Source: an uncultured Bacteroides sp. | Lineage (GTDB): Bacteria > Bacteroidota > Bacteroidia > Bacteroidales > Bacteroidaceae | Direction of reading: 5' to 3' | NCBI GenBank assembly: GCA_945833835.1 | Contig: CAMAFR010000010.1 | Location: forward strand, 1 to 64,000 | Length of the DNA: 64,000 nt | Shown: one piece after another, positions 28,115-37,691 of the stretch | Position numbering within the stretch: the first letter of the stretch is position 1 | Layout of the letters: every line of letters begins with the position of its first letter | Made by a program: the position numbers and the translations under genes | Notes under the pieces: generated by a model | Databases searched by the model: none | What the model was told of the DNA's origin: nothing | The model's input: only the letters and a program-made list of their open reading frames with translations

Positions 28115-28744
28115 ATGAAGACAATTTATTTCAAGAGAATGCTAACGATGGTGTGTATGTCTGCCTTGCTACTGACGACCGTCAGGGCCGGACGGCCCGC
28201 CGAGACCGCCAAGTCGGAAAACGAAGTGAAGGTGAAGAAAATCCTGGTAGTGGGACTGCCCGACAATGTAGACTCCAATTTTTTCCCGCTTTCCATGATC
28301 GCGGAAGAGACCGGACTGCCCGAAGACAGCATTGACTACGTTTACAACCGGGCGGTGGCCGACAACATTGTCCGTGCTAACAAGGACCGGCGTTACCAGT
28401 TCCTTCGGGTGGAGGGACCGTCGGTCTCTGGCTGGATGGAGCGTGTGTCGGTGAAGGGCGAGGACGAGGAGGCACAGTACGCCGACCTGAGCCAGGTAGA
28501 CGAGGCGGCGTACCGCCAGTGGATGGACACGGCGGATGCCGACTATGTGTTGCTGCTGAACCGTCATTACCTGAAGTGGCAGGAGAAACCTTTGCGCACC
28601 CTCTTCCACATCACGAGCTACTCGCTCTACGACAACCGTCACCGGGAAGTGGCGCGCGGCAACCATTACTTCACCAGCATGGCGCTGGACAACCGGGAGC
28701 AGTTGGAGAAGGACAGCCGCAAGACCTCTTCGCGCATTGCCTAG
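28115..28744 (+). CDS. Small exported protein of unknown function
   Basis: The 209-residue product begins with MKTIYFKRMLTMVCMSALLLTT, a signal peptide cleaved probably near RAGRPA. The mature part (KKILVVGLPDNVDSNFFPLSMIAEETG and DYVLLLNRHYLKWQEKP) looks like a small alpha/beta domain. I recognise no family. An AAGGAGGA ribosome-binding site precedes the ATG. It lies behind the GDPD gene but with its own promoter, and ends at a terminator shared with the LuxR-type gene. Confidence 0.7.
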   Translation: MKTIYFKRMLTMVCMSALLLTTVRAGRPAETAKSENEVKVKKILVVGLPDNVDSNFFPLSMIAEETGLPEDSIDYVYNRAVADNIVRANKDRRYQFLRVEGPSVSGWMERVSVKGEDEEAQYADLSQVDEAAYRQWMDTADADYVLLLNRHYLKWQEKPLRTLFHITSYSLYDNRHREVARGNHYFTSMALDNREQLEKDSRKTSSRIA

Positions 28745-28785
28745 AACGTGGTCAGACAGCTCTCGAAATAAAACGCTTGATGTAT

Positions 28786-28822
28786 AAAGAAAGGACACGC
28801 CGCCGCTGTGTGTCCTTTCTTT
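28786..28822. terminator. Bidirectional terminator
   Basis: A perfect 13-bp stem (28786-28798 with 28810-28822) with A-rich and T-rich ends lies between the convergent genes 28115-28744 and 28839-29600. Confidence 0.8.
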
Positions 28823-28838
28823 GTATATAGGGCCATCT

Positions 28839-29600
28839 TCATCCTATCAGCTTGAGATGCTTGGCCACCCGGCAGGCTTCGATGGAGTTTTTCACTTGGA
28901 GTTTTCCCAGGATCTCCTGGCGGTGTCGGTTCACCGTGTGTATGCTGATGGTGAAGGTCTTGGCGATTTCCTTGCTGGTCAACCCTTTGTCAATCAAACT
29001 CAATACTTGCTTTTCCCGCTGGGACAAGATTTCCGTGTGGTGCGCCTGTTCCCATACCTCGGTCTGTCCGTTGACTGAGTTGATGAAGAGGCATTGGGCG
29101 GGCAGGTCCGTCCAAAGGGGGCTGTACAGGCAAAGAGCGAGCCACAAGCTGCCGTTGGAGCGTCCGGGGATATAGAACATCCGGTGTAAGACCGGCAGAT
29201 AACTGTTCGGGCCGTTTTTCATGCGCAGTTTGCTGGTCAGATAATAATCGGTACGTTTGGCGGGAGGCTGTTTTTTGATGAAATGGAAAAAACAGAGTTC
29301 TTGGACGTGTTTGTCCACCAGATCATCCGGATGTATGAGCCGGAAGATGTCTTTCTCCCAAATGGAGGGTATTCGTTCTTCGTGGCCACATTTGTCGATG
29401 CCCAGCGTTTGGGCGAACTTGCCATAATAGAGGTAGCTCGTGTTGGTGCGCAAGTCGCTCAAAACGGCGATGGCATGCTCCATCCGCGCATAGTTGCGGG
29501 CCATGGACTGGTAGCTGTCCAGCATTGCCCCATACGGCTGTTCCGTCTCGAAATCCTGTGAGAAGAATTCTTTGTTCAGTCTGTCTATGGTATTATCCAT
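28839..29600 (-). CDS. LuxR-type transcriptional regulator with a PAS-like N-terminal domain
   Basis: The 253-residue protein has a C-terminal GerE/LuxR helix-turn-helix (about 190-250: LSQREKQVLSLIDKGLTSKEIA and SIHTVNRHRQEILGKL). The N-terminal 180 residues, with WEKDIFRLIHPDDLVDKHV, resemble the PAS-like sensor fold common in Bacteroidales LuxR proteins. There is no receiver domain or membrane segment, so it probably senses a cytosolic signal. It is divergent from the DUF1349 gene at 29681, which is a plausible target. Confidence 0.85.
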   Translation of the reverse strand: MDNTIDRLNKEFFSQDFETEQPYGAMLDSYQSMARNYARMEHAIAVLSDLRTNTSYLYYGKFAQTLGIDKCGHEERIPSIWEKDIFRLIHPDDLVDKHVQELCFFHFIKKQPPAKRTDYYLTSKLRMKNGPNSYLPVLHRMFYIPGRSNGSLWLALCLYSPLWTDLPAQCLFINSVNGQTEVWEQAHHTEILSQREKQVLSLIDKGLTSKEIAKTFTISIHTVNRHRQEILGKLQVKNSIEACRVAKHLKLIG

Positions 29601-29654
29601 CTGGTCGTACGAAAATGGTTATTTATAGTCATTGTGCGGTAACAGGCAATGGCT

Positions 29655-29662
29655 TACCTTTG
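29655..29662 (+). promoter_or_regulatory. -7 element for the DUF1349 gene
   Basis: TACCTTTG matches the consensus, with TTG at 29632-29634 about 20 bp upstream. Because it lies so close to the first ATG (29681), the third ATG (29702) may be the true start. Confidence 0.55.
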
Positions 29663-29680
29663 CAAAAATAAATAAAAAGA

Positions 29681-30361
29681 ATGGTTATAGATATGACTGA
29701 AATGAAAAGATTATTGTTAAGTGGTACGATGGCGGTCGCTGCCTGTACGGGCATGGCACAGTCATTGGAGAAAATGCAGTGGTTCAATGAACCGGAGCAG
29801 TGGAGCATCGAAAACAACGCACTGTCGATGCAGGTTCCTTCGCAGACCGATTATTGGCGTATCTCGCACTATGGGTTCACGGTAGATGACGCCCCGTTCT
29901 TGTACACCCTGCGTGGGGGTGAGTTTGAAGTGAAGGTGAGAATATCCGGCGACTACACAGCCCGTTTCGACCAGTCGGGACTGATGCTGCGGGTGGATCA
30001 TGAGAACTACATCAAGGCGGGCATTGAGTTTGTAGACGGGAAATACAACCTCAGTACCGTTGTCACCCATCATACGAGTGATTGGAGTATCATACCGCTG
30101 GAAAAGCCCGTTCCCTATGTCTGGCTGAAGGCGGTGCGCCGACTCGATGCCGTGGAAATCTTTTATTCGTTTGATGACAAGGAGTACACGATGATGCGGA
30201 ACGCCTGGCTGCAAGACAACCATCCGGTCATGGTGGGCATCATGGGTGCCTGTCCGGACGGTGACGGCTTTCAGGCCAGGTTTGACCATTTCTCCATCCG
30301 GCATCTGCCCGATATGCGCCGGCTGCAATGGTTGGAGAAGAACCAAAGTCAGGCCGACTGA
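29681..30361 (+). CDS. DUF1349 (concanavalin-A-like) protein
   Basis: The product of about 220 residues has a signal peptide (KRLLLSGTMAVAACTGMAQS). The DUF1349 jelly-roll fold shows in FLYTLRGGEFEVKVRISGDY, QSGLMLRVDHENYIKAGIEF and GDGFQARFDHFSI. The fold often binds or acts on carbohydrates, but several members are uncharacterised. ATGs at 29681, 29693 and 29702 are in frame. The last gives a normal signal peptide and a better leader length. It is divergent from a LuxR-type regulator. Confidence 0.85.
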   Translation: MVIDMTEMKRLLLSGTMAVAACTGMAQSLEKMQWFNEPEQWSIENNALSMQVPSQTDYWRISHYGFTVDDAPFLYTLRGGEFEVKVRISGDYTARFDQSGLMLRVDHENYIKAGIEFVDGKYNLSTVVTHHTSDWSIIPLEKPVPYVWLKAVRRLDAVEIFYSFDDKEYTMMRNAWLQDNHPVMVGIMGACPDGDGFQARFDHFSIRHLPDMRRLQWLEKNQSQAD

Positions 30362-30401
30362 TTGCTTTGTGTAACTGGTGTTGGGAGGCAGCCACCCTGC
30401 T

Positions 30402-30585
30402 GGGTCATCAGTGGTCGTGTGCATGGGTCATCAGTGGTCGTGTGCATGGGTCATCAGTGGTCGTTCTTCCAGGTCATCAGTGGCCGTACTTCCTGGTGTT
30501 CTATGGACGTACGTTCAAAGGGTCTCTGCCCGTACGTCCTAAGATGCTCTGCCCGTACGTCCTGGGCACCTATGGACGTACGTCC
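30402..30585. repeat. Eight tandem 23-bp repeats
   Basis: Eight head-to-tail units of exactly 23 bp run from 30402 to 30585. The first two are identical (GGGTCATCAGTGGTCGTGTG + CAT). Later units drift towards CTATGGACGTACGTCC and CTCTGCCCGTACGTCC, which contain the self-complementary core GGACGTACGTCC. Twenty-three is not a multiple of three, and no gene spans the array. It follows the DUF1349 gene by about 40 bp. Confidence 0.9.
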
Positions 30586-30752
30586 TTAGAGGGTATGAAC
30601 GACGGCGTGTGAAAACCGTGTGGAGGGCCCGAAAACCGAACGGTGGATGAACGGCGATGAACGAGGGTGCAAAAACACCTTCATAGGCGGCATCGGTGGG
30701 GATGCCGTTCTATGAAGGTGTGTCGGTTCTGGGCCTCTGTTGGAGGGGAAGG
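30586..30752. terminator. Spacer with the terminator of the methylmalonyl-CoA mutase operon
   Basis: Apart from a hairpin at 30671-30724 nothing is seen here. That hairpin pairs ACACCTTCATA and GGCGGCATC with their complements and is followed on the minus strand by TTTTT, so it should end the mutase transcript. Confidence 0.75.
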
Positions 30753-32897
30753 TTATTCTTCCAGCAGCAGCTCCATGATTTGGCAGGCACACTTGGCGAC
30801 CGATGTACCCGGACCGAAAATGGCCATTACGCCGGCCTGATAGAGGAAGTCATAGTCTTGTGCGGGGATGACACCGCCGGCGAACACCATGATGTCTTCA
30901 CGTCCCAAGCGTTTCAGCTCGGCAATGATCTGCGGGATAAGGGTCTTGTGTCCGGCTGCCAATGAGGAGACACCTACGGCGTTGACATCGTTTTCCACCG
31001 CCTCGCGGGCGGCTTCTTCCGGTGTCTGGAACAAGGGTCCCATGTCCACGTCGAATCCGCTGTCGGCAAATCCTGTCGCTACCACTTTGGCTCCACGGTC
31101 GTGTCCGTCCTGTCCCATCTTGGCTATCATGACACGGGGACGGCGACCTTCTCTCTTTGCAAATTCCTCGGTCAGTTCGCAAGCTCTTGCGAAGTCTGCA
31201 TCCTTTTTACTTTCTGATGAATACACGCCTGATATAGTTCTGATGATTGCTTTATAACGTCCTACCACCGCTTCACACGCATCGGATATTTCGCCCAGCG
31301 TGGCGCGGACATGTGCGGCTTCAACGGCCAGTTCGAGCAGGTTGCCCTTGCCGGTGCGTACACATTCGGTGATGGCGGCCAGTGCCTTGTCCACTTCCGC
31401 TTGGTTGCGGCCTTCCTTCAGCCGGCGCAGGTTCTCGATCTGTTCCTGCCGTACGGCGGTGTTGTCCACTTCGAGGATGTCAATCGGGTCTTCCTTTTCC
31501 AAGCGGTACTTGTTGGTGCCCACGATGGTCTGTTCGCCCGAGTCGATGCGTGCCTGGGTGCGGGCTGCCGCTTCCTCGATACGCATCTTGGGGATGCCGG
31601 TCTCGATGGCCTTGGCCATGCCGCCCAGCTTCTCGATTTCCTGGATGTGCTCCCAAGCCCGGTGCGCCAGTTCGTGGGTGAGCGATTCCACATAATAGGA
31701 GCCTCCCCACGGGTCAATGTTCTTGCACACTTGCGTCTCTTCCTGAATGTAAATCTGCGTGTTGCGTGCGATGCGTGCCGAGAAGTCGGTAGGCAGGGCA
31801 ATGGCCTCGTCGAGTGCGTTGGTGTGCAGGGACTGGGTGTGCCCCAGAGCGGCCGCCATGGCCTCAATGCACGTACGTCCTACGTTGTTGAAGGGGTCTT
31901 GCTCGGTGAGCGACCAGCCCGAGGTCTGCGAGTGGGTGCGCAGTGCCAGTGACTTCGGGTTCTTGGGGTTGAACTGCTTGACAATCTTCGCCCACAGCAT
32001 ACGGGCGGCGCGCATCTTGGCGATTTCCATGAAATGGTTCATGCCGATGGCCCAGAAGAAGGAGAGGCGGGGAGCGAAGGCGTCAATGTCAATGCCGGCG
32101 GCCACTCCGGCGCGGAGGTACTCCAGACCGTCGGCCAGTGTGTAGGCCAGCTCGATGTCGGCGGTGGCGCCGGCTTCCTGCATGTGGTAGCCCGAGATGG
32201 AGATGCTGTTGAACTTCGGCATCTTCTGCGACGTGTATTCGAAGATGTCCGAAATGATTTTCATGGAGAAGGCGGGCGGATAGATATAGGTGTTGCGCAC
32301 CATGAATTCTTTCAGGATGTCGTTCTGGATGGTGCCGGCCATCTCTTCCAGCCGGGCTCCTTGCTCCAGACCGGCGTTGATGTAGAAGGCCATGACGGGC
32401 AGCACCGCGCCGTTCATGGTCATGGACACGGACATCTTGTTCAGCGGAATGCCGTCGAACAGTACCTTCATGTTTTCGAGCGAGCAGATGGACACGCCGG
32501 CTTTGCCCACGTCGCCCACCACACGGGGATGGTCGGGGTCATAGCCGCGGTGGGTGGGAAGGTCGAAGGCGACCGACAGGCCTTTCTGTCCGGAGGCCAG
32601 GTTGCGCCGGTAGAAGGCGTTGGACTCTTCGGCGGTGGAGAATCCGGCATATTGGCGGATGGTCCACGGGCGGAAGGTGTACATCATGGAATACGGTCCG
32701 CGCAGATACGGGGGGATGCCGGCCGCATAGTCCAGGTGTTCCATTCCTTCCAGGTCTTCTTTGGTATAGACCGGTTTCACCAGAATCTGTTCCGGTGTTT
32801 TCCAGTCGGCAGTGATGCCGTTTTCTTGTTGCCATTTGCTTCCGTCCTGCGGATGGAAGTTGGCGAATATGTCGATGTTCTTAAATTCTTTTCTCAT
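30753..32897 (-). CDS. mutB: Methylmalonyl-CoA mutase large (alpha) subunit
   Basis: The 714-residue catalytic subunit interconverts succinyl-CoA and methylmalonyl-CoA with adenosylcobalamin, on the route from succinate to propionate. The N-terminal TIM barrel includes [21 protein letters not shown] and [12 protein letters not shown]. The C-terminal B12-binding domain (about 580-714) has the base-off motif DGHDRGAK plus SSLAAGHK and VFAGGVIP. It lies 47 bp behind the small subunit gene, so the two form an operon. It is also called scpA in some annotations. Confidence 0.97.
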   Translation of the reverse strand: MRKEFKNIDIFANFHPQDGSKWQQENGITADWKTPEQILVKPVYTKEDLEGMEHLDYAAGIPPYLRGPYSMMYTFRPWTIRQYAGFSTAEESNAFYRRNLASGQKGLSVAFDLPTHRGYDPDHPRVVGDVGKAGVSICSLENMKVLFDGIPLNKMSVSMTMNGAVLPVMAFYINAGLEQGARLEEMAGTIQNDILKEFMVRNTYIYPPAFSMKIISDIFEYTSQKMPKFNSISISGYHMQEAGATADIELAYTLADGLEYLRAGVAAGIDIDAFAPRLSFFWAIGMNHFMEIAKMRAARMLWAKIVKQFNPKNPKSLALRTHSQTSGWSLTEQDPFNNVGRTCIEAMAAALGHTQSLHTNALDEAIALPTDFSARIARNTQIYIQEETQVCKNIDPWGGSYYVESLTHELAHRAWEHIQEIEKLGGMAKAIETGIPKMRIEEAAARTQARIDSGEQTIVGTNKYRLEKEDPIDILEVDNTAVRQEQIENLRRLKEGRNQAEVDKALAAITECVRTGKGNLLELAVEAAHVRATLGEISDACEAVVGRYKAIIRTISGVYSSESKKDADFARACELTEEFAKREGRRPRVMIAKMGQDGHDRGAKVVATGFADSGFDVDMGPLFQTPEEAAREAVENDVNAVGVSSLAAGHKTLIPQIIAELKRLGREDIMVFAGGVIPAQDYDFLYQAGVMAIFGPGTSVAKCACQIMELLLEE

Positions 32898-32944
32898 GGT
32901 GTATGTTTTTTGTCATTGAACACGGCGGCAGAAAGCCACGGGGG

Positions 32945-34852
32945 TCAGATGCCTAATTTCTCATTGTATGACTTCAGGGTTTCCAACACGTTGCAGCGCA
33001 CGTGGATGAAGTTCTCTATGCCGGCTGCTTTCAGGTCGTCCATGCAGGCCGGTGCGCCGGCTACGATGAACATGGCCCTTCCGCCGAGTGCCTGGAAAGC
33101 GGGGATGGCATATTCCGCATATTCGTCATCGCTTGAGCAGAGCACAACGATGTCGGCGTGGGCCTTCAGGGCGGCCTCCACCCCTTCGTCGATGCTCTTG
33201 AAGCCCAGATTGTCGATGACCTCATATCCCGCACAGGCCAGGAAGTTGCACGAGAACTGGGCACGGGCCTGACGCATGGCCAGGTTGCCGATGGTCAGCA
33301 TGAACGCTTTCGGACGTTTGCCTGAAAGCTCGGTTTGCAGGCGGAGGGCTTCAAACTCGCTGGCGGCACGGTCGGTGTTCAGTTTCTCGAACGGCTTCTC
33401 GCAGGTACTGTGGTGGCTGCCGCCGCAACCGCAGGCCTTGGCGATCGGCGCCTTTCCGTCGGCCCGTTCCAAGAAGTTCGGATACTGGTTCGTGCCCAGT
33501 AGGATTTCCTTCCGTCGGGAGACCGCCTCATGGCGTGCCTTGTTGCTGGCGTTGACAGTGGTCTGTACGGTTCCGGCAGTGGCGGCTTGTAAGAATCCGC
33601 CTTGTTCTTCGGTCTGTAAGAACAGGTTCCAGGCCTGTCCGGCGATGGAGGCCGTCAGGTTCTCGATGTAGTAAGAGCCGCCCGCGGCATCTACCACCCG
33701 GTCCAGATGCACCTCCTCCTTCAACAGGAGCTGCTGGTTGCGCGCGATGCGTTCGGCAAACTCGTCGGGCGTTTCGTAGGCTTGGTCAAAAGGAGTGACG
33801 GTCAACGAACTGACACCGGCAATGGCGGCGCTCATGGCTTCGGTCTGCGAGCGGAGCAGGTTGACGTGTGCGTCGAACAAAGTCAGGTTGAAGGTCGAGG
33901 TGGTGGCGTGTACGTCCATCTTGCAGGCACACAGGCAGGTGCCGTCTTCGGCCGTGTTCTTGCAGTCGGTGCGGGTGCAGACGGGACGGTATTGCTGTAC
34001 GATGTCGGCCCACAGCATACGTGCGGCGCGGAACTTGGCGATTTCCATGAAATAGTTGGAGCCGACGCCGAAGTTGAACTTGATCTTTTTGGCGGCAAGG
34101 GCGGCAGGCACACCGGCCTCCACCAGCGTGTTCAGGTATTCGTTGCCCCAGGCCAGCGCATATCCCAGTTCCTGGTAGCAGTAGGCACCGGCGTTGTTCA
34201 GGTCGGCGGCATTGACGGCGATGCAGCGGAATTTGGGGTAGGGGGCCAGGATGTTCACCAGCTCTGCCGCCTGGCCGATGAGGACACGGGTGTCTTTGCC
34301 TTTTTCGAGCAGTTTGCTGATGGGGTCGAAGTTGATGGAGCCCGTCAGACTTTCGGGCGCATAGCCTTTTTCGTTGAAGTAGTCGGTGAGCAGCTGCGCC
34401 AGCCTGACGGTGTGTCCCTGGCAGGTGGAGAAATTCAGTTCGATACAGTCACAGCAGATGTCTTGCAACAGGGTGCTCAGGTAGTCGGCACTCAGGTCCT
34501 TGGCTTTCAGTCGGAATCCCAGTGAGTCGATACCTTTGTTCAGCAAATCGAGTGCTTTGGCGTTGGCTGTGGCCGGGTCGGTCACCTGTATGTCCTGCCG
34601 GATGTACCAGGTATTGTCTTTTTTCTTGTTGCCACGCAGGTAAGGGAATTGTCCCGGCAGGGCTTCGGTGCTTTTCAGTCCCTCCAGGTCCTCTTTCCGG
34701 TAGAAGGGTTTCACCTTGAATCCTTCGTTTGTTTTCCATACCAGTTTTCTCTCATAATCGGCTCCTTTCAGGTCGGTCATGATTTTGTCTGTCCATTCCT
34801 GTGTATTCACAGGCGGAAAATCAGCGAAGAGCTTTGTTTTTATATCAGCCAT
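32945..34852 (-). CDS. mutA: Methylmalonyl-CoA mutase small (beta) subunit
   Basis: The 635-residue partner of MutB is homologous to it but lacks the DxHxxG cobalamin motif, as expected for the non-catalytic subunit. Conserved blocks are ARMLWADIVQQY, HATTSTFNLTLFDAHVNLLR and AGGSYYIENLT. Two Cys-rich stretches stand out: one near residues 290-315 (CTRTDCKNTAEDGTCLCACK) and one near 470-490 (CGCGGSHHSTC). The first gene of the operon, it starts with MADIKTKLF and is divergent from the AspT-like transporter. Confidence 0.95.
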   Translation of the reverse strand: MADIKTKLFADFPPVNTQEWTDKIMTDLKGADYERKLVWKTNEGFKVKPFYRKEDLEGLKSTEALPGQFPYLRGNKKKDNTWYIRQDIQVTDPATANAKALDLLNKGIDSLGFRLKAKDLSADYLSTLLQDICCDCIELNFSTCQGHTVRLAQLLTDYFNEKGYAPESLTGSINFDPISKLLEKGKDTRVLIGQAAELVNILAPYPKFRCIAVNAADLNNAGAYCYQELGYALAWGNEYLNTLVEAGVPAALAAKKIKFNFGVGSNYFMEIAKFRAARMLWADIVQQYRPVCTRTDCKNTAEDGTCLCACKMDVHATTSTFNLTLFDAHVNLLRSQTEAMSAAIAGVSSLTVTPFDQAYETPDEFAERIARNQQLLLKEEVHLDRVVDAAGGSYYIENLTASIAGQAWNLFLQTEEQGGFLQAATAGTVQTTVNASNKARHEAVSRRKEILLGTNQYPNFLERADGKAPIAKACGCGGSHHSTCEKPFEKLNTDRAASEFEALRLQTELSGKRPKAFMLTIGNLAMRQARAQFSCNFLACAGYEVIDNLGFKSIDEGVEAALKAHADIVVLCSSDDEYAEYAIPAFQALGGRAMFIVAGAPACMDDLKAAGIENFIHVRCNVLETLKSYNEKLGI

Positions 34853-34921
34853 GATGAATAAGTGTTTATATGTGATTAGATTGTAGTGCTACTGTATGTC
34901 GGTTGGATAAACATACAAAGG

Positions 34922-34929
34922 CAAATATA
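34922..34929 (-). promoter_or_regulatory. -7 element for the mutA-mutB operon
   Basis: TATATTTG on the minus strand, 70 bp ahead of mutA. I looked for a cobalamin riboswitch in the leader and see none; the leader is too short and lacks the B12-box. Confidence 0.45.
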
Positions 34930-35003
34930 CAAAATTCCTGCACATGGCTGTCCGAATGGTGAAAAAAATTAGGAATACAGTTGACCATTTCTGTTTAATT
35001 GTC

Positions 35004-35011
35004 TAATTTTG
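35004..35011 (+). promoter_or_regulatory. -7 element for the AspT-like transporter
   Basis: TAATTTTG matches the consensus, 29 bp before the ATG at 35040. Confidence 0.5.
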
Positions 35012-35039
35012 CCTTATCTTTAAACAAAATAAATAATTT

Positions 35040-36725
35040 ATGTATTGGCTACAAGATTTGTTGACGAACCCTAATTCCATCGCCCATATCGTGGCGCTCT
35101 ATGCGTTTGTGATAGCGGCGGGTGTGCTGTTGGGGAAGATCAAGGTCTTCGGCATATCGCTGGGGGTCACATTTGTCTTGTTTGTCGGGATTTTGGCGGG
35201 TCATTGCGGCTTTACAGGCAACAAGGACACGTTGACCTTCATTCAAGACTTCGGGTTAATTTTGTTTGTGTTTTGTATCGGTCTTCAGGTGGGTCCGTCG
35301 TTCTTCTCGTCCTTCAAGAAGGGCGGGGTGCGGATGAACCTGTTGGCGGCGGGTATCGTTGCGCTGAACGTCACGGTGGCAATCCTGATGTACTACATCC
35401 TGCAAGGGCGCATCGAGCTGCCCATGATGGTGGGTATTCTTTGCGGTGCCGTGACGAATACGCCGGGTCTTGGTGCCGCCAATGAAGCCCTGTCCCAAAT
35501 CGGTTATGCCGGTCCGCAGATTGCCATGGGTTATGCCTGTGCCTATCCGCTGGGTGTGATGGGCATCATCCTCTCGCTGATTCTGGTGCGCGTCATCTGC
35601 CGGGTGAACCTGGACAAGGAGACGGAGGAAATCCAGCGGCAGGAAGCGGCCAACCCGCATCTGATACCTTTTAATATACAGCTGTCGGTGCAGAACGCCG
35701 CCCTCTGTGGCAAGAAGCTCTGCCAGTTGCAGACGTTCTTGGGGCGTGACTTTGTCTGCTCCCGTATGTTGCGCGACGGCAAGATTCACATTCCGAACGG
35801 TGAGACGACCTTACAGTTGGGCGATATTGTCAATGTGGTCTGTGCGCAAGACGATGCCGAGGCCATCTCGGCCTTTATCGGTCCTATCAACCACGAGGAA
35901 ATAGACTGGAACAACGAAAGCAAGCAGGCCAAGGTGATGGTTTCCCGCCGCATCTTGGTGACCCAGCCTGCCATCAACGGCAAGACCTTGGGCGAGATTC
36001 ACTTCAGCAGTATGTATGGGGTGAATGTGACGCGCGTCAACCGTTCGGGTATGGACTTGTTCGCTGCCCGCCAGTTGAAGCTGCAGGTGGGTGACCGCGT
36101 GATGGTGATTGGTCCGCAGGATGCCATCGAACGGGTGGCCGACTTGATGGGTAACCAGCTGAAGCGCTTGGACCACCCGAACATCGTCACCATCTTTGTG
36201 GGTATCTTTGTGGGTATCTTGTTCGGTAGTCTGCCTATCGCCATTCCGGGTATGCCTACTCCGGTGAAGCTGGGTCTGGCCGGCGGTCCGCTGATCATCG
36301 CCATCCTCATCGGCCGTTTCGGCTATAAGTTCAAGCTGGTCACCTATACCACGATGAGTGCCAACCTGATGCTGCGCGAAGTGGGGCTCTCGCTCTTCTT
36401 GGCCAGTGTGGGCATCAAGGCCGGAGGCAACTTCTGGCAGACGGTGGTAGGCGGTGACGGCCTCCTCTATGTCGGGGTAGGTTTCCTCATCACCATCATT
36501 CCGCTGCTCATCATCGGTGTCATCGGCCGCTTGCGCTTCAAGGTGAACTACTTTACGCTGATGGGTCTGATTGCCGGTAGTACGACAGACCCGCCCGCCC
36601 TTGCTTACTCCAACCAGTTGGCCGGCAACGACGCTCCGGCGGTAGGCTACTCTACGGTTTATCCGTTGGCCATGTTCTTGCGTATCCTGACGGCACAGCT
36701 GCTGATTCTGCTGATGGCGGGATAA
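35040..36725 (+). CDS. AspT/YidE-family transporter with two RCK_C (TrkA-C) domains
   Basis: The 561-residue protein has two halves of five or six membrane helices (about 10-190 and 385-560), separated by two TrkA-C domains (about 205-375, for example [22 protein letters not shown] and [21 protein letters not shown]). Both halves carry the antiporter-duplication signature, seen as [16 protein letters not shown] and [16 protein letters not shown]. The best-known relative, AspT, exchanges aspartate for alanine; YidE and YbjL substrates are unclear. It is divergent from the methylmalonyl-CoA mutase operon. A dicarboxylate or amino-acid substrate is plausible but not shown. Confidence 0.9.
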   Translation: MYWLQDLLTNPNSIAHIVALYAFVIAAGVLLGKIKVFGISLGVTFVLFVGILAGHCGFTGNKDTLTFIQDFGLILFVFCIGLQVGPSFFSSFKKGGVRMNLLAAGIVALNVTVAILMYYILQGRIELPMMVGILCGAVTNTPGLGAANEALSQIGYAGPQIAMGYACAYPLGVMGIILSLILVRVICRVNLDKETEEIQRQEAANPHLIPFNIQLSVQNAALCGKKLCQLQTFLGRDFVCSRMLRDGKIHIPNGETTLQLGDIVNVVCAQDDAEAISAFIGPINHEEIDWNNESKQAKVMVSRRILVTQPAINGKTLGEIHFSSMYGVNVTRVNRSGMDLFAARQLKLQVGDRVMVIGPQDAIERVADLMGNQLKRLDHPNIVTIFVGIFVGILFGSLPIAIPGMPTPVKLGLAGGPLIIAILIGRFGYKFKLVTYTTMSANLMLREVGLSLFLASVGIKAGGNFWQTVVGGDGLLYVGVGFLITIIPLLIIGVIGRLRFKVNYFTLMGLIAGSTTDPPALAYSNQLAGNDAPAVGYSTVYPLAMFLRILTAQLLILLMAG

Positions 36726-36745
36726 GTTGTTTGCATCCTATATAA

Positions 36746-36796
36746 AAAACAAACGGAGACACGATGGCGCGAGTCATCAGGTCTCCGTTTGTTTTG
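36746..36796. terminator. Bidirectional terminator
   Basis: A 15-bp perfect stem (36746-36760 with 36781-36795) with A-rich left and T-rich right ends lies between the convergent transporter and DUF554 genes. Confidence 0.85.
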
Positions 36797-36799
36797 TGC

Positions 36800-37489
36800 T
36801 TACACAAACAGGTAGTACACGACGGGCACCAGCAGGCTGGGCAGCAGGTTGATGGTCTTGCAGTCCTTGATGCCGAGGATGGAGAGTCCCGAACTTAGGA
36901 TCAGCACGCCGCCCACGATGCTCAGCTCCACCCGCATCGGCTCGGGCATCCCTGCGCTGAAGAAATAGGCGATGGCATAGAAGATGCCCTGCCAGACGAA
37001 GAGCACCGGTGCGGCCAGCAGCATAATCCACCCGTAGGTGGCGGCCAGCACGGCCGATGTCACAAGGTCCAGTGTGGCGTTGGTGTACAAGAAAGTGTTG
37101 CCGGGCTCGTCGAAAGCCCACCCGTGGCTGGGCGAGAGGCAGGACAGTACCGGCCCTACAATGCTGAAGGTGCCGATGCAATACAGCAGGATGCCGGTAG
37201 ACAGCCCATTGATGGACCCTTTGTGCTTTTGCGAGGCCTCGTCTACCCGTTCGGCCAGCCGCAGCCGGGTGCCGATGAGGCCGCCAATGGTCAGGCTGAG
37301 GATGAACAATACGGGAAATTCACTTTTTGCCATATTCGGCAGGGCGGCATTGGCTCCCAACACCAGGCAGCACAGGCCCAGTCCGTTGAACAGGGTCTGT
37401 TTGTACCGCTCGCCGATGCCGGTGCGCACCCATGCCCCGAAAGCGCCACCCACCAGGATGGTGCAGGTATTTACGATAGTTCCTAACAT
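36800..37489 (-). CDS. DUF554 membrane protein
   Basis: The 229-residue protein has about seven hydrophobic segments. It shows the DUF554 (YdfK/YqgA) start MLGTIVNTCTILVGGAFGAW and a GGLIGTRLRLAERVD loop. It sits in the inner membrane and its function is unknown. The family is widespread in anaerobes and is sometimes thought to be a transporter. Spacing of about 200 bp on each side suggests a single-gene unit. Confidence 0.9.
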   Translation of the reverse strand: MLGTIVNTCTILVGGAFGAWVRTGIGERYKQTLFNGLGLCCLVLGANAALPNMAKSEFPVLFILSLTIGGLIGTRLRLAERVDEASQKHKGSINGLSTGILLYCIGTFSIVGPVLSCLSPSHGWAFDEPGNTFLYTNATLDLVTSAVLAATYGWIMLLAAPVLFVWQGIFYAIAYFFSAGMPEPMRVELSIVGGVLILSSGLSILGIKDCKTINLLPSLLVPVVYYLFV

Positions 37490-37600
37490 GATGGATTGTT
37501 TTTTGTCGGCAAAAGTGGTGAAAATCTTTCAATGCAGCAACCCTAATCGCTATCTTTACACGCAGTTCTCATTAAAAATCCAACGAATACATTATCAATA

Positions 37601-37645
37601 AAAACAGGAGGGGCGTGTCATAACCATGACTCCCCTCCTGTTTTT
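37601..37645 (-). terminator. Terminator after pgk
   Basis: AAAACAGGAGGGG pairs with CCCCTCCTGTTTT, and on the minus strand the right arm is followed by more T. It lies 47 bp beyond the pgk stop. The stretch 37490-37600 shows no gene. Confidence 0.8.
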
Positions 37646-37691
37646 AGTTGTTTCTATGTAAAGTGTCTGATGACTTGGGTCGGCTCAGGCA

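Noticed and set aside
30402..30585. CRISPR-like array
   Set aside because: Units are directly adjacent with no unique spacers, degenerate, and no cas genes are present.
30328..30612. Small plus-strand frames across the 23-bp repeats
   Set aside because: The repeat length is not a multiple of three, so the translation shifts frame with each unit. There is no ribosome-binding site.
34853..35039. Possible cobalamin riboswitch before methylmalonyl-CoA mutase
   Set aside because: The leader after the likely start is only about 60 nt and no B12-box or conserved stem is visible.
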